43,142 nucleotides of DNA. Origin: JABHHG01 sp964419445. GTDB taxonomy: Bacteria > Fidelibacterota > Marinisomatia > SCGC-AAA003-L08 > D37C17. Position numbers and translations under genes: made by a program. The notes beneath the pieces are model-generated. The model was not told the origin of the DNA and ran no database searches. It saw only the letters and a list, made by a program, of their open reading frames with translations. Each line of letters starts with the position of its first letter. Within the stretch, counting starts at the first letter, position 1. Positions 25,073 through 34,219 of the stretch are shown piece after piece. Where the stretch lies: NCBI GenBank assembly GCA_964419445.1, contig CAYQPE010000005.1:1-43142 (forward strand), in the 5' to 3' direction.

Positions 25073-26410
25073 ATGTACTCATCTATTGAACATTTCATGG
25101 AAAATGTTAAAAATCAAAATCCTGCTGAGGAAGAATTTCATCAAGCAGTACAAGAAGTTGTAGAATCTATATGGGATTATTTAGAAGAGAATCCCCATTA
25201 TTTACATCATAAAATATTAGATCGAATTGTAGAACCTGAAAGAGTTATTATGTTTCGTGTACCATGGCGAGATGATCAGGGAAATATTCATGTAAATAAA
25301 GGCTTTCGTGTAGAGTTTAATTCTGCCATTGGTCCATATAAAGGGGGGCTTCGATTCCATCCATCCGTAAACTTGGGAATTTTAAAGTTTTTAGGTTTTG
25401 AGCAAATCTTTAAAAATAGTCTAACAACCTTACCCATGGGCGGCGGTAAAGGAGGGTCAGATTTTGATCCTAAAGGAAAATCTGATAATGAAATCATGAG
25501 CTTTTGTCAATCATTCATGAGCGAATTATATCGGCATATTGGCGCAAATACTGATGTTCCTGCTGGTGACATTGGTGTGGGTGGTCGTGAAATTGGCTAT
25601 ATGTTTGGACAATATAAGCGACTCCGAAATGAATTCTCTGGTGTACTCACGGGTAAAGGACTAAATTGGGGAGGTAGTTTAATCCGACCTGAAGCCACCG
25701 GATATGGTGCCGTTTATTTTGCTCAAGAGATGTTATCTGAAAATGGTGAAGATTTTAAAGGGAAAGCAGTGGCCGTTTCTGGTTCGGGTAATGTTGCACA
25801 ATTTGCCACTGAAAAAGTCATTCAATTGGGTGGTAAAGTCGTTACCTTATCTGACTCCTCTGGCACTATCTATGATCCCAAAGGCATAGATGAAGAAAAG
25901 CTAAATTTTGTTATGGAGTTAAAAAACAAAAAACGTGGACGCATTAAAGAATACGCTGACAAGTTTGGATGTGAGTATTGGGAAGGTCAGAGACCGTGGG
26001 CTGCTACATGTGATGTGGCTATTCCCTGTGCAACTCAAAATGAAATCAATGCAAATGAGGCAAAGCAATTAGTGAAAAATAATTGTCTTTGTGTTGTTGA
26101 AGGCGCAAATATGCCTACTGAACCTGAAGCCGTGGATGTATTTCTAAAAAACAATGTATTGTTTGGTCCAGGGAAAGCAGCCAATGCAGGTGGTGTAGCT
26201 GTATCAGGGTTGGAAATGAGCCAAAACAGCATGCGCCTTAATTGGACTCGTGAAGAGGTTGATGAAAAACTGAGAAATATCATGAAAAATATTCATGAGC
26301 AATGCGTTAAATATGGAAAGTCTGGCAATTCCATCAATTATGTAAAAGGTGCTAATATTGCGGGTTTCATCAAAGTTGCAGATGCCATGATTGACCAAGG
26401 TGTGGTATAA
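25073..26410 (+). CDS. gdhA: Glutamate dehydrogenase, NADP-type motifs
   Basis: 445 aa, ATG after TTAAGGAGATGT. It aligns with the preceding gene without visible gaps over the first 270 residues, and the N-terminal substrate domain is nearly the same. The nucleotide fold differs: AVSGSGNVAQFATEK and TLSDSSGTIYD, matching the NADP-dependent E. coli GdhA. Catalytic K126 and D166 are present. It should assimilate ammonia into glutamate. The two genes are 21 nt apart and presumably cotranscribed. Confidence 0.95.
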   Translation: MYSSIEHFMENVKNQNPAEEEFHQAVQEVVESIWDYLEENPHYLHHKILDRIVEPERVIMFRVPWRDDQGNIHVNKGFRVEFNSAIGPYKGGLRFHPSVNLGILKFLGFEQIFKNSLTTLPMGGGKGGSDFDPKGKSDNEIMSFCQSFMSELYRHIGANTDVPAGDIGVGGREIGYMFGQYKRLRNEFSGVLTGKGLNWGGSLIRPEATGYGAVYFAQEMLSENGEDFKGKAVAVSGSGNVAQFATEKVIQLGGKVVTLSDSSGTIYDPKGIDEEKLNFVMELKNKKRGRIKEYADKFGCEYWEGQRPWAATCDVAIPCATQNEINANEAKQLVKNNCLCVVEGANMPTEPEAVDVFLKNNVLFGPGKAANAGGVAVSGLEMSQNSMRLNWTREEVDEKLRNIMKNIHEQCVKYGKSGNSINYVKGANIAGFIKVADAMIDQGVV

Positions 26411-26411
26411 T

Positions 26412-27266
26412 TTATTTTCTACCAAAAAATATGAAAATGCAAGGCAAGCATACTATATACATCAAAATTCCATACACACCTGAAGTTAAGCTGAGTATTG
26501 ATAATCCCGTTGACATAGGTATAATAATATTGCCAATAGTAATTCCAACGGTGGCATTCTGAATCCCTGATTCTATAGATATTGCAATGGCCTTTGGCCT
26601 CTCTACTTTTAACCATTGTGAACTTTGATATCCAATAAATAGCATGGTTGAAATGAGCATTATTATTGACGGTCCCAGTACATTTAAATTTTCAATAAAG
26701 GTGCTCCACTCGCTGGCTAACGCCCCACCCACTATAATTACAAATAATACCGATGATATTTTATTTGATATGGGAGAAAATTTTATGGCGAACCGATGAT
26801 ATTGTGTGTTTACATAAAGGCCTAAACAAACAGGAATAGTTGTAATTGCAAACATGGTTATTCCTAATGAAATGATATTAATTGGGGGTGCATCTGCCCC
26901 CATAAAATATTGTAAGGAAAACCCCACAATTATGGGCAACGAAAATACAGAAATAATACTCACCACTGCAGTAAAAGATATTGAAAGTGCAGTATCTCCC
27001 TTGGCTAATTTTGTAATAATATTTGATGTAACACCACCAGGGCAACACGCTAATATCATTAATCCTACAGCCATCTCATTTGAGAGTGAAAATAAATTGG
27101 CAATAATAAATGCCACTATAGGCAATACAACCATTTGATTAACCATGCCAATAATACATGCCTTTGGCTCACGTACTACATTTTTAAAATCATCAATTGT
27201 TAATCCTAAACCCAATGAAAACATAATAAACACCAACGACAGTGGAAGTAGAATGTCAATTATCAT
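26412..27266 (-). CDS. BASS-family sodium/bile-acid-type symporter
   Basis: 284 aa, about nine or ten hydrophobic segments. The family signature is visible in LMILACCPGGVTSNIITKLA and in the second-repeat region GIQNATVGITIGNII, which form the crossing helices and Na+ sites of bile acid:Na+ symporter (SBF) proteins. Bacterial members carry organic anions such as keto acids or pantoate; the substrate here is unknown. AAGGGG precedes the ATG. It converges on gdhA with a 1-nt gap. Confidence 0.9.
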   Translation of the reverse strand: MIIDILLPLSLVFIMFSLGLGLTIDDFKNVVREPKACIIGMVNQMVVLPIVAFIIANLFSLSNEMAVGLMILACCPGGVTSNIITKLAKGDTALSISFTAVVSIISVFSLPIIVGFSLQYFMGADAPPINIISLGITMFAITTIPVCLGLYVNTQYHRFAIKFSPISNKISSVLFVIIVGGALASEWSTFIENLNVLGPSIIMLISTMLFIGYQSSQWLKVERPKAIAISIESGIQNATVGITIGNIIIPMSTGLSILSLTSGVYGILMYIVCLPCIFIFFGRK

Positions 27267-27285
27267 TTTTTCCCCTTACAATACT

Positions 27286-30282
27286 TTATATCCCTGAAGA
27301 TAATTCTTCATCCATTTCTTCTTTTCGAGGGGGTTTAGGCTTTACCACCACCCCTTCTCCAGAACTACCATCAATACGAACATATAGTGGATATTTTAGC
27401 TCTATTAATCGTAGATGTGCTGAGCTTTCTTTTTCCGTTGTATTGGCTAGCCAATCCCAATCTACATTCTTTTCATGATCTCTTTTTGATATGGTAAAAT
27501 ATCCAATCTGTAGGCTGGTTACATTTTGGAAAAAATGACTCCCATAGGAAGGATCTGGATTGAGTTTATCCATTCCTACCTCAACGATGACTTTTGCATT
27601 GGCAATTTGCCGCCAATTAACGGGAATACCCAACCATGGGTCAGAACTTCCCCATCTTCCTGGTCCTATAAGCATGTATGGACAATTTGTGCCTAATTTT
27701 TCATTCATAGACTCAATTTCTTCGGCAATTTCCCTTGTTTTACTCCTATCAAATTTTTCAGGATCAATATAAACTATATGTTTAATCTCACGGTTAACCC
27801 CATCCCCCAGTACTTGATCACTTCTACATAATATATCTTGGGGAGATTCCTCATCTAGAAGTTCAGCCGTATGCATACCACCTATAACCATAGGTTTTAT
27901 TTGTAATAGGGTAAATTCATCTTTTCTATCATCTTCAAATAAGTTCACTGCAAATTCAATCTCTACAGGGCAACCCAATGCAATGCAACCCAATTCTAAT
28001 AATTCATTGATGATATCAGCTAAAGGTAGTCGCTTATATTTTAAAATAGATGCAAATGAAATTACTCGTGCACCATCGTATTCCAATGAATCACGTAATA
28101 CATTATCATTAGAGCATACAACTGATGCCAAATGCTTTAATTCTTTATCCTGTTCCGCATCCTCTAAACTATACATTTTAAGATTTTCAGACTCACCTTG
28201 TCGCAATGGATTTTCACCATTATGTAAATCTAAAGCAAAGAACTCATGCTGAGAGTTTTGTATAGTTGATCGAATTGAATAATATTGCGGTAAAATATTG
28301 GGATACCGTGGCGAAAATCGAAGGGATTTCCCACCATCCACAATGGTTCTACCAAAACCTAATGCAACAAATGCGATGCCTTCTTCCCGCTCCATATACG
28401 AAACTGGATAGTAATTATAACTTTGAGCCACACCAGAAAATGTGGGGTAAAAACGTTGCTCATGTTGTTGACCAATCAATTCCATAAGAATGACTGCCAT
28501 TTTCTCTTCTTCATGGCGATGGATAATATTATCCATAACCGTTTTAGGCTCTTGGAAAAAGGTAGATGCAAATACTCTTTTTATAGCTTCACAAACTTGG
28601 CTCAGCCGTTCCTTTAATTCCTCATGAGAATTAGGGAGCATAAAAGTAGAATACATCCCTGCCAATGGTTGGTATTGAGAATCTTCCATTAAACTTGATG
28701 AGCGAACGGCTAACGGGTATTTTACTTCTTTCAAAAATTCTTTCAATGAATGAACTAACTCCCGAGATAATCTTCCCTTTAAAAATAGATCTACCAATTC
28801 ATTATTATCTTTTGAATGAAGTGATACCTCCCATAAATCATTCACCTCCATAAATCTATCGAATTCATCTGTGCCAATCACGGCAATTCGAGGAACTCTA
28901 ATTGCTACATCTGGAAACTTTTCATCTAATTTAGTCTCTGAAAGGGATAGATTTGCAAATGCCAACCCCCTTGCTTTTCCACCCAATGAACCTGTGCCAA
29001 TTCGCAAAAACTTTGCAGAACGAGTCCCAGATTTAACTTTAAAATCTATTACTTGAGAAGAACGATTTTCCTTTTGAAACTCTTGAATTAGTCGAATATG
29101 ATTTTCACGTCTCTCTTCTAACGAGTTGAAATCTGACTTTTTAATCTCTCTGAATCTTGAGGCTAATGTAAGCTCACCGCGGGCAGCCAACCAGTTTGAG
29201 AAGTGATTGTTTGAAGCGTGATAGTCCAATGACTCTTCAGGGATTTCTAATAATTTTTGGCATAATTCTTGGATATTGGTTGCCTTACCAATTCTATCTC
29301 CATTGGGACTTCTGAAAATAAAATCACCAAACCCAAAATTAAGTACCATAAATTCACGTAAGTCTTGAAATAATGTGGGTGAACTCTTATCCAATAGTAA
29401 TACAGATAATTGATTACACTCCTCCTTTATTCCCTTTTCATTGGATTGTAAAACAATTGGCATGGTTTTTTCAACAGAGCGAACAAATTTAGCAAATTGA
29501 ATGCCAGCATTGGGCGTCATTTTATCGTTTTGGGGAAATCGAATATCTGAAATAATTCCCAATACATTCATTCGATACCGCTTAAAATATTTTTCAGCTT
29601 CTTCATAATTTTGTGCCAGTAAAATTTTAGGACGTGCTCGCATATGCAACAAACGATGAGTGTTATTTAAACTTTTATCAATAAGCTGTTTAGTGTGATA
29701 AACAATTTCCTTATAAATCATGGGTAATAAATTGGAATAATATCTGGGAGTATCTTCGATAACAATGATGGCTCGCACATTCCCTTTTCTAATATCCCGT
29801 TTTATATTTTTTCTATCTTCATAGTATTTAATGATGGCTGGAAACACATTTGAATTTCCTGACCACATGAACACATTGTCAATGGCATCATGATAATTCT
29901 CAGGGAGTTGCTTAATTTCTGATTCGTCAAATGCCAACATGTATATGGGCTTATTGGGATATAGCTCTTTTACTTTTTTGCCAAAAGTTATGGGATCCAT
30001 ATCTGCAATTCTCAGCATAACTATAATCAAATCATAGGGCCGTTTTGAGAGTTGTTTCAATGCATGGGTTGCCGTAGCTGCTCTCCATACACGAGGAGCA
30101 TAACTAAGATTCATGCCTAAATATTCGTGAAGTATTTGCTCTGTAAGACGTCCATCTTCTTCTAATATAAACGCATCATAGGGACTGGCTACCATGAGAA
30201 TTTCATGGATTCGATGTAACATTAAATCTTGAAATTGTAGTTCTTGCGATTGAATGGACTGTATTTGTAAGTCTTTTTTCAT
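27286..30282 (-). CDS. Double receiver-like, PEP/pyruvate-binding (PPDK_N) protein
   Basis: 998 aa. Two response-regulator-like domains come first (about 26-165 and 170-325; the second has acidic VIED near 176 and SDIRFP near 246). A linker leads to a PPDK_N-type ATP-grasp region with GGKARGL (434-440) and YPLAVRSSSLMED (about 522-534). The C-terminus carries a family signature around GPGRWGSSDPWLG. The phosphohistidine domain (GGxxSHAA) and the PEP-binding barrel of true PEP synthase are absent, so it cannot do the full reaction alone. It is probably a signalling or phosphotransfer protein. Its ATG overlaps the Mpo1-like stop (ATGA). Confidence 0.85.
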   Translation of the reverse strand: MKKDLQIQSIQSQELQFQDLMLHRIHEILMVASPYDAFILEEDGRLTEQILHEYLGMNLSYAPRVWRAATATHALKQLSKRPYDLIIVMLRIADMDPITFGKKVKELYPNKPIYMLAFDESEIKQLPENYHDAIDNVFMWSGNSNVFPAIIKYYEDRKNIKRDIRKGNVRAIIVIEDTPRYYSNLLPMIYKEIVYHTKQLIDKSLNNTHRLLHMRARPKILLAQNYEEAEKYFKRYRMNVLGIISDIRFPQNDKMTPNAGIQFAKFVRSVEKTMPIVLQSNEKGIKEECNQLSVLLLDKSSPTLFQDLREFMVLNFGFGDFIFRSPNGDRIGKATNIQELCQKLLEIPEESLDYHASNNHFSNWLAARGELTLASRFREIKKSDFNSLEERRENHIRLIQEFQKENRSSQVIDFKVKSGTRSAKFLRIGTGSLGGKARGLAFANLSLSETKLDEKFPDVAIRVPRIAVIGTDEFDRFMEVNDLWEVSLHSKDNNELVDLFLKGRLSRELVHSLKEFLKEVKYPLAVRSSSLMEDSQYQPLAGMYSTFMLPNSHEELKERLSQVCEAIKRVFASTFFQEPKTVMDNIIHRHEEEKMAVILMELIGQQHEQRFYPTFSGVAQSYNYYPVSYMEREEGIAFVALGFGRTIVDGGKSLRFSPRYPNILPQYYSIRSTIQNSQHEFFALDLHNGENPLRQGESENLKMYSLEDAEQDKELKHLASVVCSNDNVLRDSLEYDGARVISFASILKYKRLPLADIINELLELGCIALGCPVEIEFAVNLFEDDRKDEFTLLQIKPMVIGGMHTAELLDEESPQDILCRSDQVLGDGVNREIKHIVYIDPEKFDRSKTREIAEEIESMNEKLGTNCPYMLIGPGRWGSSDPWLGIPVNWRQIANAKVIVEVGMDKLNPDPSYGSHFFQNVTSLQIGYFTISKRDHEKNVDWDWLANTTEKESSAHLRLIELKYPLYVRIDGSSGEGVVVKPKPPRKEEMDEELSSGI

Positions 30283-30584
30283 AAATTAATTTTTTCTTTT
30301 CCTGTAATAATATTCAAAAACATATAAAAATCACCTATTAAACTATATATTGGATTTTTAAATGTTGCAGGTTTATTTTTTTCGAACATAAAATGTCCCA
30401 CCCATGCAAAACCATAACCAATTACAGGCATTAGTAACAATTTTTGAGGTGAATTAAATGAGGTTAAAAATATACAAATTACACAAAAGGTTCCAATCAC
30501 ATGCAATAAACGGCATATTGGATGCTGATGTTGTGATAGATAAAAAGGGTAAAACTCCTGAAAACTATTAAATTGATGCTCCAT
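30279..30584 (-). CDS. Mpo1-like (DUF962) membrane protein
   Basis: 101 aa, with hydrophobic segments at about 23-42 and 48-66. Conserved features of the Mpo1/DUF962 family are present: HPICRLLHVIGT near 26-37 and GHFMFEKNKPATFKNP near 62-77, with histidines and acidic residues that bind iron in yeast Mpo1, a 2-hydroxy fatty acid dioxygenase. Bacterial members are about this size. It may act in fatty acid alpha-oxidation or 2-hydroxy lipid turnover. Overlaps the next gene by 4 nt. Confidence 0.85.
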   Translation of the reverse strand: MEHQFNSFQEFYPFYLSQHQHPICRLLHVIGTFCVICIFLTSFNSPQKLLLMPVIGYGFAWVGHFMFEKNKPATFKNPIYSLIGDFYMFLNIITGKEKINL

Positions 30585-30622
30585 ATTTTTATTTAATTTC
30601 TATGATGTTTCGTTTTATTTTC

Positions 30623-30653
30623 TTGCAGTAAATCTAACACGAGTTAGTATGCT
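30623..30653 (+). promoter_or_regulatory. Possible radC promoter with palindromic operator
   Basis: TTGCAG (30623-30628) and TATGCT (30648-30653) could be -35 and -10 elements, with a slightly long 19-nt spacer. The spacer holds the palindrome CTAAC-ACGA-GTTAG (30634-30647). radC starts 29 nt further on with AAAGGAAAA. Promoter rules for this phylum are not established, so this is tentative. Confidence 0.3.
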
Positions 30654-30681
30654 TTAACAAAAACAGTCTAAAGGAAAAAAT

Positions 30682-31353
30682 ATGTCACCCCAAGGTCATT
30701 ATGCAAACCTGCGCCAACGATTTTTACAAAATGGAATAGATGGATTTCTCGATTATGAAATATTGGAGTTATTGTTAAAACTGGCAGATAATCGAAGAGA
30801 TCAAAAATCAACTGCAAAATTATTGATAAAAGAATTCCATACTTTTCGGGCAGTTTTAGAGGCAACTCCTCAGGAATTACAAAAAGTTGATGGTATTGGC
30901 CCTGCTAATATTTTTGGATTAAAACTAGTTCATGCCATTTCTCAACGATATTTAAAATCTAAATTTTTAAACAATGATTTTATCAATTCCTCCGAAGATG
31001 TGAAAAAATATTTAATTCATAAATTCCGAGATAAACGAAGAGAATTTTTTGGTATTATATTGTTGAATGGTAGAAATCAAATCATTGATTTTAAAAATTT
31101 ATTTGTTGGAACGCTTACCACAAGTGCAGTATTCCCTCGAGAAATCATAAAGGCCATTATAGAGTTTGATGCAGCTGCTATTATCTTAGTCCATAATCAT
31201 CCATCGGGTAATCCAAATCCCTCAAATGAAGATATTAAAATTACACAACGTCTTGTAAAAGCATGTGCATTAATTGATGTAAGTATTCACGACCATTTTA
31301 TAATTGCTGGGAACGATATAACCAGCTTAGCTGATAAGGGCTTAATGAACTAG
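30682..31353 (+). CDS. radC: RadC-family JAB/MPN domain protein
   Basis: 223 aa. The N-terminal helix-hairpin-helix-like region (about 60-75, VDGIGPANIFGLK) is followed by a JAMM metalloprotease-fold domain with the motif HNHPSG...PSNED, giving the two His, Ser and Asp of the zinc site. RadC's role is unclear; the old link to DNA repair is doubtful in E. coli. Length is normal. AAAGGAAAAAAT precedes the ATG. Its end meets the convergent yqgE with a 1-nt gap. Confidence 0.93.
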   Translation: MSPQGHYANLRQRFLQNGIDGFLDYEILELLLKLADNRRDQKSTAKLLIKEFHTFRAVLEATPQELQKVDGIGPANIFGLKLVHAISQRYLKSKFLNNDFINSSEDVKKYLIHKFRDKRREFFGIILLNGRNQIIDFKNLFVGTLTTSAVFPREIIKAIIEFDAAAIILVHNHPSGNPNPSNEDIKITQRLVKACALIDVSIHDHFIIAGNDITSLADKGLMN

Positions 31354-31354
31354 A

Positions 31355-31906
31355 CTATGCTTTACCTGATTGACCACCACTAAAACTATTGATATCAATT
31401 CCAAAGTGAGTAGCGGCATTTTTCCACTTTTTATGATTGGGTAAATCAAATATAAAGTCATTTTCTGCTGGCATTACTAACCAATCACCATCTTCAATTT
31501 CACGCTCTAATTGACCTTTCCCCCATCCTGCGTACCCTAATGAAAATAAGTATTTTAAGGGGCCTGAGTTTTCTATTAAATCAATGATAATTTGATTATT
31601 CGCTGTTAGTACAATTTTATTTCCAATTTTCAATTCGCCTTCAGAATGATAAGAATTATCATGGAGGAAAAGTCCCATATCAACTCCTACAGGTCCACCA
31701 AAATATACATCTGGAAGGGGTTTTAACTGATTCAATCCCGTTTGAGTTAGGACATCTTGAACATTTTCTGAAGGCATGGGCTTGTTCACAATTACACCCA
31801 TAGCACCATCAGCATCATGCTCACAGATAAATACCAAACTTTTTTGAAAAAATGGATCCGCCATATGTGGCATTGAAATGAGGAAATGATTAGAGAAGTT
31901 ATCCAT
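31355..31906 (-). CDS. yqgE: YqgE/AlgH family protein (UPF0301)
   Basis: 183 aa, close to the E. coli YqgE length of 187. Family features: NHFLISMPHMADPFF at the start, CEHDADGAMGVIVNKPM near 27-43, PDVYFGGPV and the later GYAGWGKGQLE. Function unknown; AlgH in Pseudomonas affects alginate expression. It is divergent from sfsA with about 18 bp between the likely starts, so at least one promoter must lie inside the other gene. Confidence 0.93.
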   Translation of the reverse strand: MDNFSNHFLISMPHMADPFFQKSLVFICEHDADGAMGVIVNKPMPSENVQDVLTQTGLNQLKPLPDVYFGGPVGVDMGLFLHDNSYHSEGELKIGNKIVLTANNQIIIDLIENSGPLKYLFSLGYAGWGKGQLEREIEDGDWLVMPAENDFIFDLPNHKKWKNAATHFGIDINSFSGGQSGKA

Positions 31907-31924
31907 AACGTAGTAGAATTTAAT

Positions 31925-32650
31925 ATGATTTCAGCACAAAAAAAGATAGAAATGCCATTGGATTGGGAACTTTATCCTGCAGAATTTATTGAGAGACCAA
32001 ATCGATTTTTAACTCGTGTAAAATTTGAAGGAAACATCGTAGAGAGTCATCTCCCCGACCCTGGAAGGTTGAAAGAATTGCTTCTTCCACATGCAAAACT
32101 TCTCATTAAGAAGGAGCATAATCCAAATCGCAAAACCAAGTTTTCTACACAAGCGGTGTGGTTAGGTGATGAATTAATATCAATAAATTCTTGGCTACCC
32201 AATCAATTTGTACACTTCATGCTATTAAATCAACTACTCCCATTTTTAAACGGTTTTGAATTTGTAAAACGTGAGATTACTGTGGGAAAAAATAGGTTTG
32301 ACTTTTTAGTTCAACAGGGAAAAATTAAACGGTATATAGAAGTTAAATCTGTAACCTTAGTGGAAAATGGTGTGGCAAAATTCCCAGATGCAGTAACTGA
32401 ACGAGGGGCTCGTCACGTAAAACACTTGTCTGAGATGATTGATGAAAATATTGAATGTATGGTTTTGTTTGTGGTACAGCGTTCAGATGCATCTAAATTT
32501 TCACCTCAATGGGAACGAGACCCAATATTCTCACAAACAATTCTAGATGCATATAAAAATGGTCTAAAAGTAAATGTAATCAATATTAAAGTAGAGAAAG
32601 ATAAACTCACGTACTTGGGTGAACTTCCCTTTAACTTATCCCATAACTGA
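31925..32650 (+). CDS. sfsA: SfsA family nuclease-fold protein
   Basis: 241 aa from the chosen ATG. Further ATGs at 31886 (overlapping yqgE by 21 nt) and 31952 are possible, and none has a convincing ribosome site. The start of the conserved region, FIERPNRFLTRVKFEG, followed by HLPDPGRLKELL, RFDFLV and IEVKSVTL...AKFPDAVTERGARH, is typical of SfsA, which has an OB-like DNA-binding part and a PD-(D/E)xK nuclease-like core (D in RFDF, ExK in IEVKS). Originally named as a sugar fermentation stimulation protein; molecular role unsettled. Confidence 0.92.
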   Translation: MISAQKKIEMPLDWELYPAEFIERPNRFLTRVKFEGNIVESHLPDPGRLKELLLPHAKLLIKKEHNPNRKTKFSTQAVWLGDELISINSWLPNQFVHFMLLNQLLPFLNGFEFVKREITVGKNRFDFLVQQGKIKRYIEVKSVTLVENGVAKFPDAVTERGARHVKHLSEMIDENIECMVLFVVQRSDASKFSPQWERDPIFSQTILDAYKNGLKVNVINIKVEKDKLTYLGELPFNLSHN

Positions 32651-32695
32651 ATTACATTTAACCCCAAATAATCTTTGTTGTAAATTTCCCAACTC

Positions 32696-34219
32696 ATGAA
32701 ATCCATATTCTTAGCTTTTCAAATTCTATTGATTTTTTCTTGTGCTGCACAAGGCCCAGCAACGGGAGGTCCAAAAGATATTATTGGACCAGAGTTGCTA
32801 ATTATTCATCCAGAAAATGAACGTACCGGACTATTAGAAGATGAACAGATTGTACTGAATTTCAGTGAAATGGTTGATCCTACTTCTGTAAAATCTGCAA
32901 TTTCCATTGAAAATCAAAATGAGTTTAAAATTAAAGTAAAGCGCAACCGTGTATTCATTTCGCCAGTAAATAATTGGAAACAAAACCAGTTATTACAGAT
33001 TGATATATCTAGAAAAATTCGTGATTTTCAAGGCAATATGATGAATAAAGGATCACAAATTATATATAGTACTGGCGATAAAATCCCAAATGGGTCAATC
33101 AAAGGATATATAGATAATTTTAATTTCAATGGCATTACATCCATTTCACTTTTTTCATATTTTACAACAGATTCACTGACTTATTTAAAAACCGTTGAAG
33201 CAGATTCTACCGGTGGATTTAGTTTTTTATACCTTATTCCCAACAGATATACAATATTTGCTTCGGAGGGAAAATCTCAAACTCCTGAAAAATCAATACA
33301 TACTCATAGATATGGAATGTTGGATCGGCAATTTATATCATTGGAGGAAAATCAAACATCAAAAATTAAAATTTTTATGGACGAGCCATTAGAGTTCAAA
33401 AAAAGTGTAGGATTAGAAATTGTCAATAGTGATTTTGGTTATTTAAAATTTGATGATGGCACTACTTCTCAAATAGAATTTAAGGATAAACTACAATGTA
33501 CAATAATGGATGATACTATTTCTGTTCATCCAAATTTATTTAATCGGCTAATTGAATATGATTCACCTACCATCAATTATTTATTTAATCCGCCTGTGGA
33601 TACCATTCCTCCCATCATAAATTCAAAAACTGTAAAAGACAACTCTCTAAAAATAGAATTTAGTGAAACGATAGTTCTTCAACCTGAATTTGTATTGTTT
33701 ACTCAAATAGATTCCATAGATTTAAATGTTAATTACACATTTGAAAATCAAACGCTTACTGCAATGATAGATAGTTTAAATTATGTGAGCTTTTTAGGAA
33801 AAAATGTAAGTGATAAGTACGGTAACATGATGGAAGATTCACTGGTTATAGTTCAAACTTTACCTCTTAAAACCAATCCTATAGGTGAAATTGTGGGTGG
33901 TAAAGTTAGTGGCAAAATTGTAAAATATCCTGCTAAAGATGTAATTGTGAATGCAACAGAAATTCATTCTAATGAACATACAATTATTCAAGCAAATTCA
34001 ATTTTCGAGTTTAATAATTTACCCTCTGGAAAGTATCAAATAAGTGCATATGAAAATGCAAATTCTAAATTAGAAAACGCCTATTTTTCAGGTGTATGGA
34101 ATCCATATATGCCTGCAGCATCATATACAATTTACCCCGATACTATTGACGTTCGGGCTCGCTGGAAGGTTGAAGGAATCCAAATTGATATGCAGTATAA
34201 AGACAAAGGAAAATTTTAA
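32696..34219 (+). CDS. Lipoprotein with bacterial Ig-like domain (TGGPKD type)
   Basis: 507 aa. The signal peptide ends LIFSC (C16), so it is a lipoprotein. The mature start AAQGPATGGPKDIIGPELL is the hallmark of a large Bacteroidota-type family with an SbsA/Big_5 Ig-like domain (about 30-125, PENERTGLLEDEQIVLNFSE...). The rest is beta-rich and ends with a carboxypeptidase-regulatory-like module (about 395-450). Probably periplasmic or surface structural; role unknown. Its stop overlaps the manC start (TAATG). Confidence 0.85.
   Translation: MKSIFLAFQILLIFSCAAQGPATGGPKDIIGPELLIIHPENERTGLLEDEQIVLNFSEMVDPTSVKSAISIENQNEFKIKVKRNRVFISPVNNWKQNQLLQIDISRKIRDFQGNMMNKGSQIIYSTGDKIPNGSIKGYIDNFNFNGITSISLFSYFTTDSLTYLKTVEADSTGGFSFLYLIPNRYTIFASEGKSQTPEKSIHTHRYGMLDRQFISLEENQTSKIKIFMDEPLEFKKSVGLEIVNSDFGYLKFDDGTTSQIEFKDKLQCTIMDDTISVHPNLFNRLIEYDSPTINYLFNPPVDTIPPIINSKTVKDNSLKIEFSETIVLQPEFVLFTQIDSIDLNVNYTFENQTLTAMIDSLNYVSFLGKNVSDKYGNMMEDSLVIVQTLPLKTNPIGEIVGGKVSGKIVKYPAKDVIVNATEIHSNEHTIIQANSIFEFNNLPSGKYQISAYENANSKLENAYFSGVWNPYMPAASYTIYPDTIDVRARWKVEGIQIDMQYKDKGKF

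Noticed and set aside
27286..30282. True phosphoenolpyruvate synthase
   Set aside because: The phosphohistidine motif and the PEP-binding C-terminal domain are missing, and two receiver-like domains occupy the N-terminus.
30682..31353. radC as a marker of a mobile element or genomic island
   Set aside because: Neighbours are ordinary housekeeping genes; no integrase, transposase, direct repeats or tRNA-adjacent att site was seen.
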